Assembly: GCA_022573225.1 (NCBI GenBank)
Contig: JACZUI010000004.1
Coordinates: forward strand, 28,579-92,578
Source of the DNA: Acidobacteriota bacterium
Lineage (GTDB): Bacteria; Actinomycetota; Acidimicrobiia; Spongiisociales; ZC4RG35
Direction of reading: 5' to 3'
DNA: 64,000 bases
The notes beneath the pieces were generated by a model. That model was not told the origin of the DNA and did not search any database. It worked only from the letters and a program-made list of their open reading frames with translations. Made by a program: the position numbers and the translations under genes. Shown one piece after another: positions 38,679-47,209 of this stretch (position 1 is the first letter of the stretch; every line of letters starts with the position of its first letter).

Positions 38679-41002
38679 GACGCCCGTCTTGAAATCGTGG
38701 CGGTGTCAGGACCTTTGGTCACCTCGAACCGCACCGGAATCCGCTCGGCCAACTCCTTGACATGGGTCACGATGCCAACCGTCCTCCCTTGATCAACGAG
38801 CTCATCCAAGACCGAGGCCACGATATCGAGCGACTCTTGATCCAGGGATCCGAACCCCTCGTCCAGGAAAATGGACTCGAGCCGGGTCGAGGAGCCGGTC
38901 AGCTCGGCCAGCTGAGATGCCATCGACAAGGCCAGCGCCAGGGAAACCAGGAAGACCTCCCCTCCAGACAGAGACCGGGTGGTCCTTCTCAGGTCGGCGT
39001 TGTAGTGATCCACGACTACGAATCCGTTCCCCCGCACTTCCAGTGAGTATCCGCCTGCCGAAAGGTCCAGCAGCAGTCGATTTGCCCCCTCAACCAGGAC
39101 TTCGAGGGCCTCGACCATGACCCACGCCTCGAAGTTGTTGGACTTCAGATGGTTTCCCAGGGCCGATGCCACGCGGGCAAGCTTCGACTCGTCTTTGATC
39201 TGCTTGCTGGTGGCCTTGGCAGTTTCCACCGTGTCCACCATCGCGGCAACCTCGGTTCGCTTGCGCTCCACTGCCAGAGCTAGATCGGTCCGGTACGAGC
39301 CCTCAGATTCGACATCCAGCGAGCTCAGCCAGCTACCCAATTCGACCCCGGCCCCGGCGAGCGTCGCCTCCGACCGACCGACCGCGGCGGCCGCCTCAAC
39401 CAGGTCGGCTTCCAGGACCTCTGCCTTGATGACACGCCATGTTTCGAATTGCCCCCAGCCCTCCAGGACATCGTCGGGCGGGGCCGGTGGATCCTCGCGA
39501 GTGACGCCGGCCATCGCCTCATAGAGCCGCACTCCGAGCTCCTTGGTGGTCTGTTCGACGGACTCCGACGACACCAGGAGCTTTTCGTACTCACCTCGGA
39601 CCACGGACAGCTCCTTTTCCACCTGCCCGAGCTCATCGGCAAGGCCTTGCAGCGCTTTCAGCGTCGAAGTCATCTCCTCGCTGGTAGGCGCATCCGCCTG
39701 TCGCTCATCCAACTCCGCAATCCGCTCCGACAACTGGTGATCCTGACCCTGAGCTTCCGCAAGAAGGCGCCGGGCTGTGTTGGCCGACATCTCCTCCGCT
39801 TCCAGAAGACGACGCGCTTCCTCCGACGTCGATGCGTTGACGTCATCGGAGTCGGATACCTCGAGGACGTCCCTTCCACAAACCGGGCATGGCTCGCCGG
39901 GCTCGAGGTTCTGGCGAAGACCATGCGCGGCATGGGCAGCCACCTGTGTCTCGTACACGCCGCGTAACTCCCCGACGCTCCGGTCGATATCGGCGAGTTT
40001 GCGTGCCAGCCCCTCGAGATCGAGGGCGTCCTTGGCTGTGTGAAGGGCGCTGAGACGGGTGCGTCCATCGAGCCATCGTTCGAGATCGCTCCTGGCGGGC
40101 ATCGTCTCGACCTCCGAAACCAGGGTTCCCTTCCTAGCCGTCAGTCGATCAACTGCTTCCTTCTGCGCGGCCAACTTCGCCTTTGACTCTGTCGCGAGAT
40201 CCTTCAATGTCACCAGATCGTCGGGCAGAGCAGCATGACGAAGCATCTCCAACCGCGAGGCCAACTCCTGACGACGCTTTTCGGCTTCGACACTCACAAC
40301 CCTGAGGGACTCGACTTTCTCCATTCGGGCCGGGAGCTCCTTCAGGGCCACCGCCAGAATGGACAGACGCGTTTCCGCCGCTGCCAGCTCTTCGGCTCCA
40401 GGCACATCGAGTTTCGCCAGGTTCTCCTCGAGTGTGTCCACCCGGCCCTTGGCAATGGAGGCCCTCTCATTGGCCACTACCTTGATTCTCTCGAAGAGCC
40501 CCAGGTCGAGAAGGGCGCGGAGCAGGTTCTGCCTCTCTTTGGGAGTATCCGTCAGGAAGTCTGCAAATGCGCCTTGGGGCAGAACCACCGCCTTGGTGAA
40601 GTGCTCAAAGCCAAGCCCGAGTAACTCCGTTACGGCTCCGGTGACCTCCTTCGAGCCCGATTCCAGAATCTTCTCGTTTTGTTGAAGACGGGCTTCGGTG
40701 ACCTGTGCCCCGCCCTTCGTTCGCTCGACTCGACGCGCAACCTGATAGGTCTGATCGTCAATCGAGAACTCGAATTGCACCCTGGCGACGTCGCACGTGG
40801 CGTTTATCACCGGCGCCACCGCCGACCTGTGGCCCAGGCGAGGGATGGTTCCATACAGGGCGAAAGTCATGGCATCGATGACACTCGACTTGCCCGATCC
40901 GGTAGATCCCGCGAGCACAAAGAGGTCGGCGTCCGCAAAGTCGACCACGGCACGGTCCCGATAGGCGAGAAACCCCTCCATCTCCAGACGCAGCGGCCTC
41001 AT
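38675..41002 (-). CDS. sbcC: SbcC/Rad50-type SMC-like ATPase
   Basis: LAGSTGSGKSSVIDAMTFALYG; zinc hook EPCPVCGRD; SLSGGEVFLVSLALALSMASQL; SIFLDEGFGSLD. Confidence 0.95.
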   Translation of the reverse strand: MRPLRLEMEGFLAYRDRAVVDFADADLFVLAGSTGSGKSSVIDAMTFALYGTIPRLGHRSAVAPVINATCDVARVQFEFSIDDQTYQVARRVERTKGGAQVTEARLQQNEKILESGSKEVTGAVTELLGLGFEHFTKAVVLPQGAFADFLTDTPKERQNLLRALLDLGLFERIKVVANERASIAKGRVDTLEENLAKLDVPGAEELAAAETRLSILAVALKELPARMEKVESLRVVSVEAEKRRQELASRLEMLRHAALPDDLVTLKDLATESKAKLAAQKEAVDRLTARKGTLVSEVETMPARSDLERWLDGRTRLSALHTAKDALDLEGLARKLADIDRSVGELRGVYETQVAAHAAHGLRQNLEPGEPCPVCGRDVLEVSDSDDVNASTSEEARRLLEAEEMSANTARRLLAEAQGQDHQLSERIAELDERQADAPTSEEMTSTLKALQGLADELGQVEKELSVVRGEYEKLLVSSESVEQTTKELGVRLYEAMAGVTREDPPAPPDDVLEGWGQFETWRVIKAEVLEADLVEAAAAVGRSEATLAGAGVELGSWLSSLDVESEGSYRTDLALAVERKRTEVAAMVDTVETAKATSKQIKDESKLARVASALGNHLKSNNFEAWVMVEALEVLVEGANRLLLDLSAGGYSLEVRGNGFVVVDHYNADLRRTTRSLSGGEVFLVSLALALSMASQLAELTGSSTRLESIFLDEGFGSLDQESLDIVASVLDELVDQGRTVGIVTHVKELAERIPVRFEVTKGPDTATISRRAS

Positions 41003-42129
41003 TGAACCGACACATCCTGTTCGATCTCCCGAAACAGATCCACGACATCGGGATCATCTAGCTCTCGGGTCTTGAGATACTCCCTGAACAGCTCTGTCGG
41101 GCTATGGGCCGAGGTATCCACCGACCGTCGCGGCCTCTGTTCGGCAACAGACCGGACAACCACATCAACGGCGCCCGGGATGGCCTCTCTCACCTCGTCG
41201 TTGAGACCCGCCCTCCCCGGTTCGTCGAGCAACACCTTGACGTAGGCCCCTTCGACCTCTCCAGCCCGGGCCAAAACCTCATCCAGCGTTCCTTCGAGTT
41301 GGATCAGGGGGACTCCTGATTCGAGCCCAACCTGGCGAACCGAGGCCGGTTTGCCAGGGTCGGCGTCAACAAGGAGAACACCCTTGGAATCGTCTTTCTC
41401 TCCAAAGTCGAGTTGGAGCGGAGATCCGCTGTACCAGACCTGGGTGGGAGCAGCGATCGACTGCTGGCGGTGAAGATGCCCGAGCGCAACATAGGTCAGG
41501 CTCCCGGGAAACACCTGAGGCGGCACGGCGTATCCGAAGATGTGGGAGTCGCGTTCGCCGCCGCCGACGACGCCGCCAAATGCCGTGAGATGGCTGGCCA
41601 GGACGTTGACCGTGTCGGTCCCCATAGTGGCCGTGAGCGACTCGATCACCCGGCGCATCCTGGCCTCGTAACTCTGATGGTGCTGATCAGGATCGAGATT
41701 CATGATCTCGCCTACCTTGACCATGGATCGATGCGAGACAAAAGGAAGAAGGGCAAGCTTGAGGCCAATGCCCTCGAACATGACCACGCCACCGTCCTCC
41801 GGACGACGCGGCGCTGCGACGACCACAATTCGCCCCAGCTCCAGGAGAGGCCGAACCGCCTCGAGGCGACTCGGCCCGTCATGATTGCCGGCGACGATCG
41901 CAACCGGAGCGACCTCGGCCAGATCCAGGAGGGCGCGATATACCAGTCGTTCGTCATCTGACGACGGCGATGACACATCAAACAGATCACCCGAGACCAC
42001 CGAGATGTCGACCGACTCCGTTCCTGCTATCGCAGCGATTTCAGCGAGGACCGCCTTCTGCTCGCCGACACGACTGCGACCGCGGATCTTGCGGCCGACA
42101 TGCCAGTCGGATGTGTGCAACAGCCTCAA
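40999..42129 (-). CDS. sbcD: SbcD/Mre11-type nuclease
   Basis: LLHTSDWHVGRKIRG; VSGDLFDVSSPS; VAGNHDGPSRLE; VALGHLHRQQSI. Confidence 0.95.
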   Translation of the reverse strand: MRLLHTSDWHVGRKIRGRSRVGEQKAVLAEIAAIAGTESVDISVVSGDLFDVSSPSSDDERLVYRALLDLAEVAPVAIVAGNHDGPSRLEAVRPLLELGRIVVVAAPRRPEDGGVVMFEGIGLKLALLPFVSHRSMVKVGEIMNLDPDQHHQSYEARMRRVIESLTATMGTDTVNVLASHLTAFGGVVGGGERDSHIFGYAVPPQVFPGSLTYVALGHLHRQQSIAAPTQVWYSGSPLQLDFGEKDDSKGVLLVDADPGKPASVRQVGLESGVPLIQLEGTLDEVLARAGEVEGAYVKVLLDEPGRAGLNDEVREAIPGAVDVVVRSVAEQRPRRSVDTSAHSPTELFREYLKTRELDDPDVVDLFREIEQDVSVQ

Positions 42130-42199
42130 TGGATCCTTCTGAGTTCCATCAAGGCCGATCGTAGAGGCCGCCCCCGACAGATTCGCCGATGCCGACTAG

Positions 42200-42292
42200 A
42201 GGAGCCCGCTGAACAATGCATGTCACTCATCTCGACGACCAGATCATCGCCACGCCGCCGATCTGACCAACGGCATTAATCAGCAGACTCCT
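42200..42292. repeat. MITE-like palindromic element, copy B (93 bp, with 35-bp internal insertion)
   Basis: AGGAGCCCGCTGAACAATGC-TGTCACTCATCTC-ACG-[accagatcatcgccacgccgccgatctgaccaacg]-GCATTAATCAGCAGACTCCT; matches the reverse complement of 19614-19671 except 2 substitutions and the insertion. Confidence 0.8.
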
Positions 42293-43961
42293 AAAGGTCG
42301 TCGAAGGGATCGTTGGGCCCGCCTCCGGCCAGGTCGGCGGCCGCCTCCGAGGCTCTGGTCGCCCACGCGGGAAAGGGAAACTCGAGAACCAATGGGACGG
42401 GAAGCTCCGGCTGGGCAAGGAGCATGGTCCCGGGTTTGAGAATCGTCGCCCTCTTTCTCTGGGCAGCCGGAAGAAACCCGTACTCCTCACGTGCCGCCTC
42501 GGCGGAGTCGAGCCGTCCCACGACGCGGATCGAGGAGTTGGCGATGATGCGCCGCTCTACCTCAGAGGCCGTTTGTTGGGCTCCGATCAGGATGATTCCG
42601 AGCGAGCGGCCTCTTTCGGCGACATCGAGGAGAACCTCCTTTATCGGGCTGGCGCCTTCGCGGGGCGCGTATTTGTTGAGCTCGTCGAGAACCAAGAACA
42701 GGAGTTCGTCTGATTGGCCGGCCTTTTCTTTCTCGTCGAACGTTCGGCGCACGGTCACGCCCACGACAAACCGCTTGGCGCGGTCATTGAGGTTGTGCAG
42801 ATCGACCACGGTCACCTGGTGGCCACTCGTCTCGATCCGGTGTCTGTCCGGGTTCGGGATGTCGCCCCGGATCAGCCGATCGACGTGTCGCACCGCGCCC
42901 TGGAGGCGTCTGACGAAAGCGTTGACGGTACCCAGACCGATATTGGGGCCCGCCCAATCATGGCGGGAGTCGTCCTCCTGAACCTTTCCGATGATCAGAT
43001 CGACCAGATCACGAAACGTCCGCGCCGTCTCGCCCTCGATGCGCACCGCTCCCCCATCGACGCCCTCTGCTTTCCGAAGCTGCGCCATCACATTGAAGAC
43101 CACCATCGTGTATTGGGCTCGTTCGTCTTCGGCGTCGGCGAAGAGAAAAAGCATCAGGTCCTCCTGGCAGAACTCCTCCAGCGTCCAGAAAAACGATGTG
43201 ATGTCCGACCGGGAGCTGACATCGGCCACTCCGCTTTGCGAGCCCGGGCGCGGCGGGGCGTACAGCCCGACCGACTCAAAAGGCCTGGCCGGGAGGCCGA
43301 GGACCGCGTAACGGAGCCGCTGATCGTCGTCGAGATGGATATTCGGCCGATCGATATGGAGCAGGTCTTCACCCTTCACGTTGAAGATGAGTGCCTTGGT
43401 ATTGACCACGGCCGCGCCAAGCACACCAGAGTTGAACAAAGAGTGAAGGAGAAATGTCGCGTAGCTCGTTTTGGTCGCCACTCCCGAAACCCCGGAGATA
43501 CTGACATGGGCCCCTCGTTGGCCGTTGAGGAACTCGAAGTTGGCATAGAGAGGTTCGCCGTTTCGGGTGGAGCCAACGGGAAACTTCCGCTCCATTCGAT
43601 CAAAGAACAGCGCCTGGTCGCGCTCATCGCCGCGGGCTCGCCGCACCGGGTGGCCTGGCCGAGGCGGGACAAAGATCTCCGGCTCGACCCGGGTGACCGT
43701 CACCTGGGCGGCCTCGATGACCTCGGCAGGTAGCACTCCGTCCTCGATCAGGAATACGTCGGAGTCGAATCGGGCGCCCTCGTATCTAGCCCGGACCTGA
43801 CTCACCGTCCCGAACAGCTTGACAACCTCTCCCGTAGGAAGGACGCGTTCCAAGGCGACGACATCGTCGAGTTCGAGATATTCGCCTTCGGCCACGCCCA
43901 CCCAAAACTCGAGCGGCGTGGCGTCGACCGTTCCGAGAACACGACCCACCATTTCGTCCAT
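42291..43961 (-). CDS. HerA-like DUF87 ATPase
   Basis: N-terminal HAS-barrel-like region; ISGVSGVATKTSYATFLL P-loop variant; LLFLVLDELNKYAP Walker B; GIILIGAQQTASEVERRIIANSSIRVVGRLDSAEA. Confidence 0.85.
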   Translation of the reverse strand: MDEMVGRVLGTVDATPLEFWVGVAEGEYLELDDVVALERVLPTGEVVKLFGTVSQVRARYEGARFDSDVFLIEDGVLPAEVIEAAQVTVTRVEPEIFVPPRPGHPVRRARGDERDQALFFDRMERKFPVGSTRNGEPLYANFEFLNGQRGAHVSISGVSGVATKTSYATFLLHSLFNSGVLGAAVVNTKALIFNVKGEDLLHIDRPNIHLDDDQRLRYAVLGLPARPFESVGLYAPPRPGSQSGVADVSSRSDITSFFWTLEEFCQEDLMLFLFADAEDERAQYTMVVFNVMAQLRKAEGVDGGAVRIEGETARTFRDLVDLIIGKVQEDDSRHDWAGPNIGLGTVNAFVRRLQGAVRHVDRLIRGDIPNPDRHRIETSGHQVTVVDLHNLNDRAKRFVVGVTVRRTFDEKEKAGQSDELLFLVLDELNKYAPREGASPIKEVLLDVAERGRSLGIILIGAQQTASEVERRIIANSSIRVVGRLDSAEAAREEYGFLPAAQRKRATILKPGTMLLAQPELPVPLVLEFPFPAWATRASEAAADLAGGGPNDPFDDL

Positions 43962-44024
43962 GTGGCGAGAGTAGACACTGGCTATGACGAAATCGGATAC
44001 TGCGCTCGGTTTAGGCTCGAGACG

Positions 44025-45164
44025 GTGAGCCTCGTCGTCTTTCCCTTCAAAGACGAGCCGGCGTCATTGGTCGCCAACAACATTCGGACCGCAGCCCGTC
44101 ACCAGGTCGTCGAAGAAGTCTGGGCGGTGGTAGCCGGCGAAGACAACATCGCCAACTCCCTCCTCGACGCCACCAGGGCGATCTCAGATGAGACGTCGAC
44201 CCCGATCGAGATCGTGTTGCAGCAGAGGATCGGATCTCTGCGCCCGGGAAAGGGAGACGCCATGAACACCGCGATCCGCCGGGCGGCGGAAAGGGAATGG
44301 CAGCGAGTCCACTTCTATGACGCCGACATCACCAACTTCGACGAATCGTGGATCGATGGCGCCGAGTCGGCGGCGGATAGAGGTTTCGGGGTGGTTCGCC
44401 ACAGGTTCCCCCGCGCCTCGACCGACGCCATGATCACCTGGATGATCACCCGGCCAGGCTTGGCGATCGAGTTTCCCGAAACGTTCCTTCCCCGTCTGAA
44501 CCAACCGCTCGGAGGGGAACTTCTTCTCACCAGGCCTGCGTTGGAGGCGCTTGCCGACTCGCCGACCGTCGGGGACCGATCCGATTGGGGAATCGACACC
44601 CTGATCACCTACGAGACTTCGGTTCTCGAATCTGGCGTCTATGAACATCACGTGCCGGACGGGAAGCGCCACACTCTCTACGGATCGCTGGATGACATCC
44701 GGACCATGTCGTTGGAGTGTCTGGACGCCGTGGCGTCGCTGCATGGCCGACCGGCCCCCGGCCCTGAGGTGCCACACGGTTCTGATCGCCCGACCCCGGC
44801 GCCGCCCGACCTCAAACGCACCGTCGCCTACGACATCGAGGGCTCATTGCGACTGCTCACTTCAGGCTGGACACCCGCCGAAGCTGAACTGGCCTCGGGT
44901 CTTCCCGACGCTGTCGAAGTGCCATTTCTCGAGAACCGAGTCAGGCCCAACTTCGCCTTCATGGACGCCGACCTCTGGTTCGCAGCCCTTGGCTACCTCA
45001 TCGACAACTTCCGGCTCGGCGATTCTGCCTGGGAATCACTCGCCTTCCGTTTGTGGCTCAGCCGGGTGCTCGCATACACCACCGGCCAGGCCCTGTCCGG
45101 TTATTCCCAAGCGATGAGATACCTCGAATCGACCATTGGCGACTACGAGAAGACGAGCCGGTGA
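44025..45164 (+). CDS. Mannosylglycerate synthase (GT78-type glycosyltransferase)
   Basis: SLVVFPFK; RIGSLRPGKGDAMNTA; VHFYDADITNF; VVRHRFPRASTDAMITWMITR; QPLGGELLLTR; SDWGIDTL; KRHTLYGSLDDIRTMSLEC. Confidence 0.85.
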   Translation: MSLVVFPFKDEPASLVANNIRTAARHQVVEEVWAVVAGEDNIANSLLDATRAISDETSTPIEIVLQQRIGSLRPGKGDAMNTAIRRAAEREWQRVHFYDADITNFDESWIDGAESAADRGFGVVRHRFPRASTDAMITWMITRPGLAIEFPETFLPRLNQPLGGELLLTRPALEALADSPTVGDRSDWGIDTLITYETSVLESGVYEHHVPDGKRHTLYGSLDDIRTMSLECLDAVASLHGRPAPGPEVPHGSDRPTPAPPDLKRTVAYDIEGSLRLLTSGWTPAEAELASGLPDAVEVPFLENRVRPNFAFMDADLWFAALGYLIDNFRLGDSAWESLAFRLWLSRVLAYTTGQALSGYSQAMRYLESTIGDYEKTSR

Positions 45165-45183
45165 TGAGCGAGCTCCTATCGTC

Positions 45184-45885
45184 TCAACCGTCGAAGTCGA
45201 CAATCACCCTGCTGTAGCCGAGACCCAGAAGAAAGTTGCTGATCGCGGTAGATGCGTTCTCTTCTGCCTGCTCGAGGATCCCCTTGTCGAGGGCGCTCTG
45301 AGTCAAGATCGTGTCGGCGAGACGTCTCGTCTCAGACTCCAATTGTGGTTCGCCCTTGGTCAACAAGCCCTTCTGACGATCAATGACCTGAGTCGCCTCC
45401 TCGTCCACATCCACGTACTGAAGTTCCGCGTGCGGGAGTGTGACAGTCACAACGCCGTCATCGCTGAGTCGAAAGTCGGAAGTCTGAACTGCGGCGAGGT
45501 CAACCCCCGCTCCAATCGCAGCCACCGCCATGAGCCGAACCCTGTCGCCACGCGCCCACTCCAACCACCCTTGATCGGTCCCTTTCTCGACGATGGTGAA
45601 CTCGACCATCTCGACGGTGGTCAGGCTCGCCAGATCTCTAACCGATTCGACAACGACCGGGCCTATCTTCTCGTAGGGCTCGGGAGCAAGCGCAGCCACG
45701 AGATCGGCAGGTGTGGGTACTGCATCGACTAGCTGGCTCACGCCGGAAGCCACCATCGCTCCAACTCCGACCACGGCGGCCAGTAAGGCGCCTACAAGAA
45801 AGGTGAGCAGGGTGCTCCGGCTCGGGGCCTGGTGGGTGTCATGAACGGTCACGCGAATAGAACTCCTGGTTTGGGGGGAATGCAT
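45184..45885 (-). CDS. DUF4230-like membrane-anchored protein
   Basis: N-terminal TM then VESVRDLASLTTVEMVEFTIVEKG...VTVTLPHAELQYVDVDEEATQVIDRQKG. Confidence 0.7.
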   Translation of the reverse strand: MHSPQTRSSIRVTVHDTHQAPSRSTLLTFLVGALLAAVVGVGAMVASGVSQLVDAVPTPADLVAALAPEPYEKIGPVVVESVRDLASLTTVEMVEFTIVEKGTDQGWLEWARGDRVRLMAVAAIGAGVDLAAVQTSDFRLSDDGVVTVTLPHAELQYVDVDEEATQVIDRQKGLLTKGEPQLESETRRLADTILTQSALDKGILEQAEENASTAISNFLLGLGYSRVIVDFDG

Positions 45886-45932
45886 GGTGTTTGACGTTCC
45901 TGAGCAGCCGGGAGTTCCCGAGCTCTGAGCCC

Positions 45933-46763
45933 TCAACCCAATGCGATGGCCGCGAGCGCGCCCAGGGTGAGAACCAGACCCACAATCTGGCGCTTGCGAA
46001 GGTGTTCGGCGTTGACGACCCGCGCCATGAGAATAGTGACGGCCGGGTAGAAGGCAGCTGCAACTGCTGCCAGAGCAAGCGAACCGGCTCTCAGCGCAAG
46101 AAGCAGAGTCACGTTCGCGGTCACATCGAAGATGCCGTTGGTGGCAACGATGCCCTTCGGCACCTGACCGAACCCGACCACCTTCCATATCCCAAATACC
46201 CCAATACCGATGATGAGCAGCATGGTGGCGCCGCGCGAGGCGATGAGAGGAAGAAGGTTCGACTCGGGCGCCGTGAATCGGATCAGGGCCGTGAATGTGC
46301 CGAAGCCCACCCCGGCGGCGACTCCGTAGAAAAGCCCACCCGCCTTGACCCCGCCGGTGTCTGCAACCGACGAGCAGAGCATGATCGCCGGTATCCCGAC
46401 CGCAATACCTGCCCACGCCAGGGATGAGGGCCTCTCTCCGTCGATGACACCCACCAATACCGGAATCACCGCGGCCAATGCCGCCGATACCGGGGCCACC
46501 GCTGCGGCCCGACCTCGACCGAGCCCGGCGAAGAGAGCGACCAGTCCGAAAGCACCGAATACCCCGGCGAGAGCACCGAGAATGAAATCGCCCAACACCG
46601 GTTCGCCTCCCACCATGAGCGCCAATGCAGTGAGCAGGGGAAAGCTGATCACACCGGCCCAGAGAACCACTGACGCGGCCGGGGCACGCTTGGCTCCTTC
46701 GCCGCCTAGGAAGTCGGCCACCCCGTAGAAAAGCGCTGAGATGCCGCCGAGAAGGATCTCCAC
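45933..46763 (-). CDS. EamA/DMT family transporter
   Basis: About 10 TM; second EamA paralogue in window. Confidence 0.8.
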   Translation of the reverse strand: MEILLGGISALFYGVADFLGGEGAKRAPAASVVLWAGVISFPLLTALALMVGGEPVLGDFILGALAGVFGAFGLVALFAGLGRGRAAAVAPVSAALAAVIPVLVGVIDGERPSSLAWAGIAVGIPAIMLCSSVADTGGVKAGGLFYGVAAGVGFGTFTALIRFTAPESNLLPLIASRGATMLLIIGIGVFGIWKVVGFGQVPKGIVATNGIFDVTANVTLLLALRAGSLALAAVAAAFYPAVTILMARVVNAEHLRKRQIVGLVLTLGALAAIALG

Positions 46764-47186
46764 CTACTCGGATGCTCCCTCGAGGCCCAATGAGCTCAGC
46801 GTGGACCGGATGGACCCGGCCGACTCCTCCAATTCCTCCTGGGAAACCGACGGTGCCGCGTTGGCGAAGTCGAGGTCATGCACGCCATCCATCGGGACCA
46901 GGTGGATGTGAAGGTGTGGCACCTCGAGGCCCGCGATCATCAGGCCGACCTTCGTCGGCCGATAAACCTCCATGATGGCCCTGGAAAGGTCCTGGGAGAC
47001 ACCGAAAAGATGGTTCCGCAGGTCGGGCGGGCAATCGACCCAGTGATCGACCTCCATCCTCGGAACGACCAGGGTGTGGCCCGCCCGCAGCGGATTGATC
47101 GACATGAAGGCAACAGCCTGGGGATCGCGCCAAACGAAGGTGCCCGGGATCTCTCCGTCGATGATCCGGGTGAAGAGAGTGGGCAT
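46764..47186 (-). CDS. HIT family protein
   Basis: LFTRIIDGEIPGTFVWRD; HLHIHLVPM histidine triad. Confidence 0.93.
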   Translation of the reverse strand: MPTLFTRIIDGEIPGTFVWRDPQAVAFMSINPLRAGHTLVVPRMEVDHWVDCPPDLRNHLFGVSQDLSRAIMEVYRPTKVGLMIAGLEVPHLHIHLVPMDGVHDLDFANAAPSVSQEELEESAGSIRSTLSSLGLEGASE

Positions 47187-47209
47187 CGTCCGAGCCTATC
47201 GCACCGCTG

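Noticed and set aside
42714-43733. 339-aa plus-strand ORF
   Set aside because: Antisense to the HerA-like ATPase.
45886-46416. N-terminal half of the 410-aa minus ORF
   Set aside because: Overlaps the EamA transporter CDS in another frame; the DUF4230-like protein starts at 45885.
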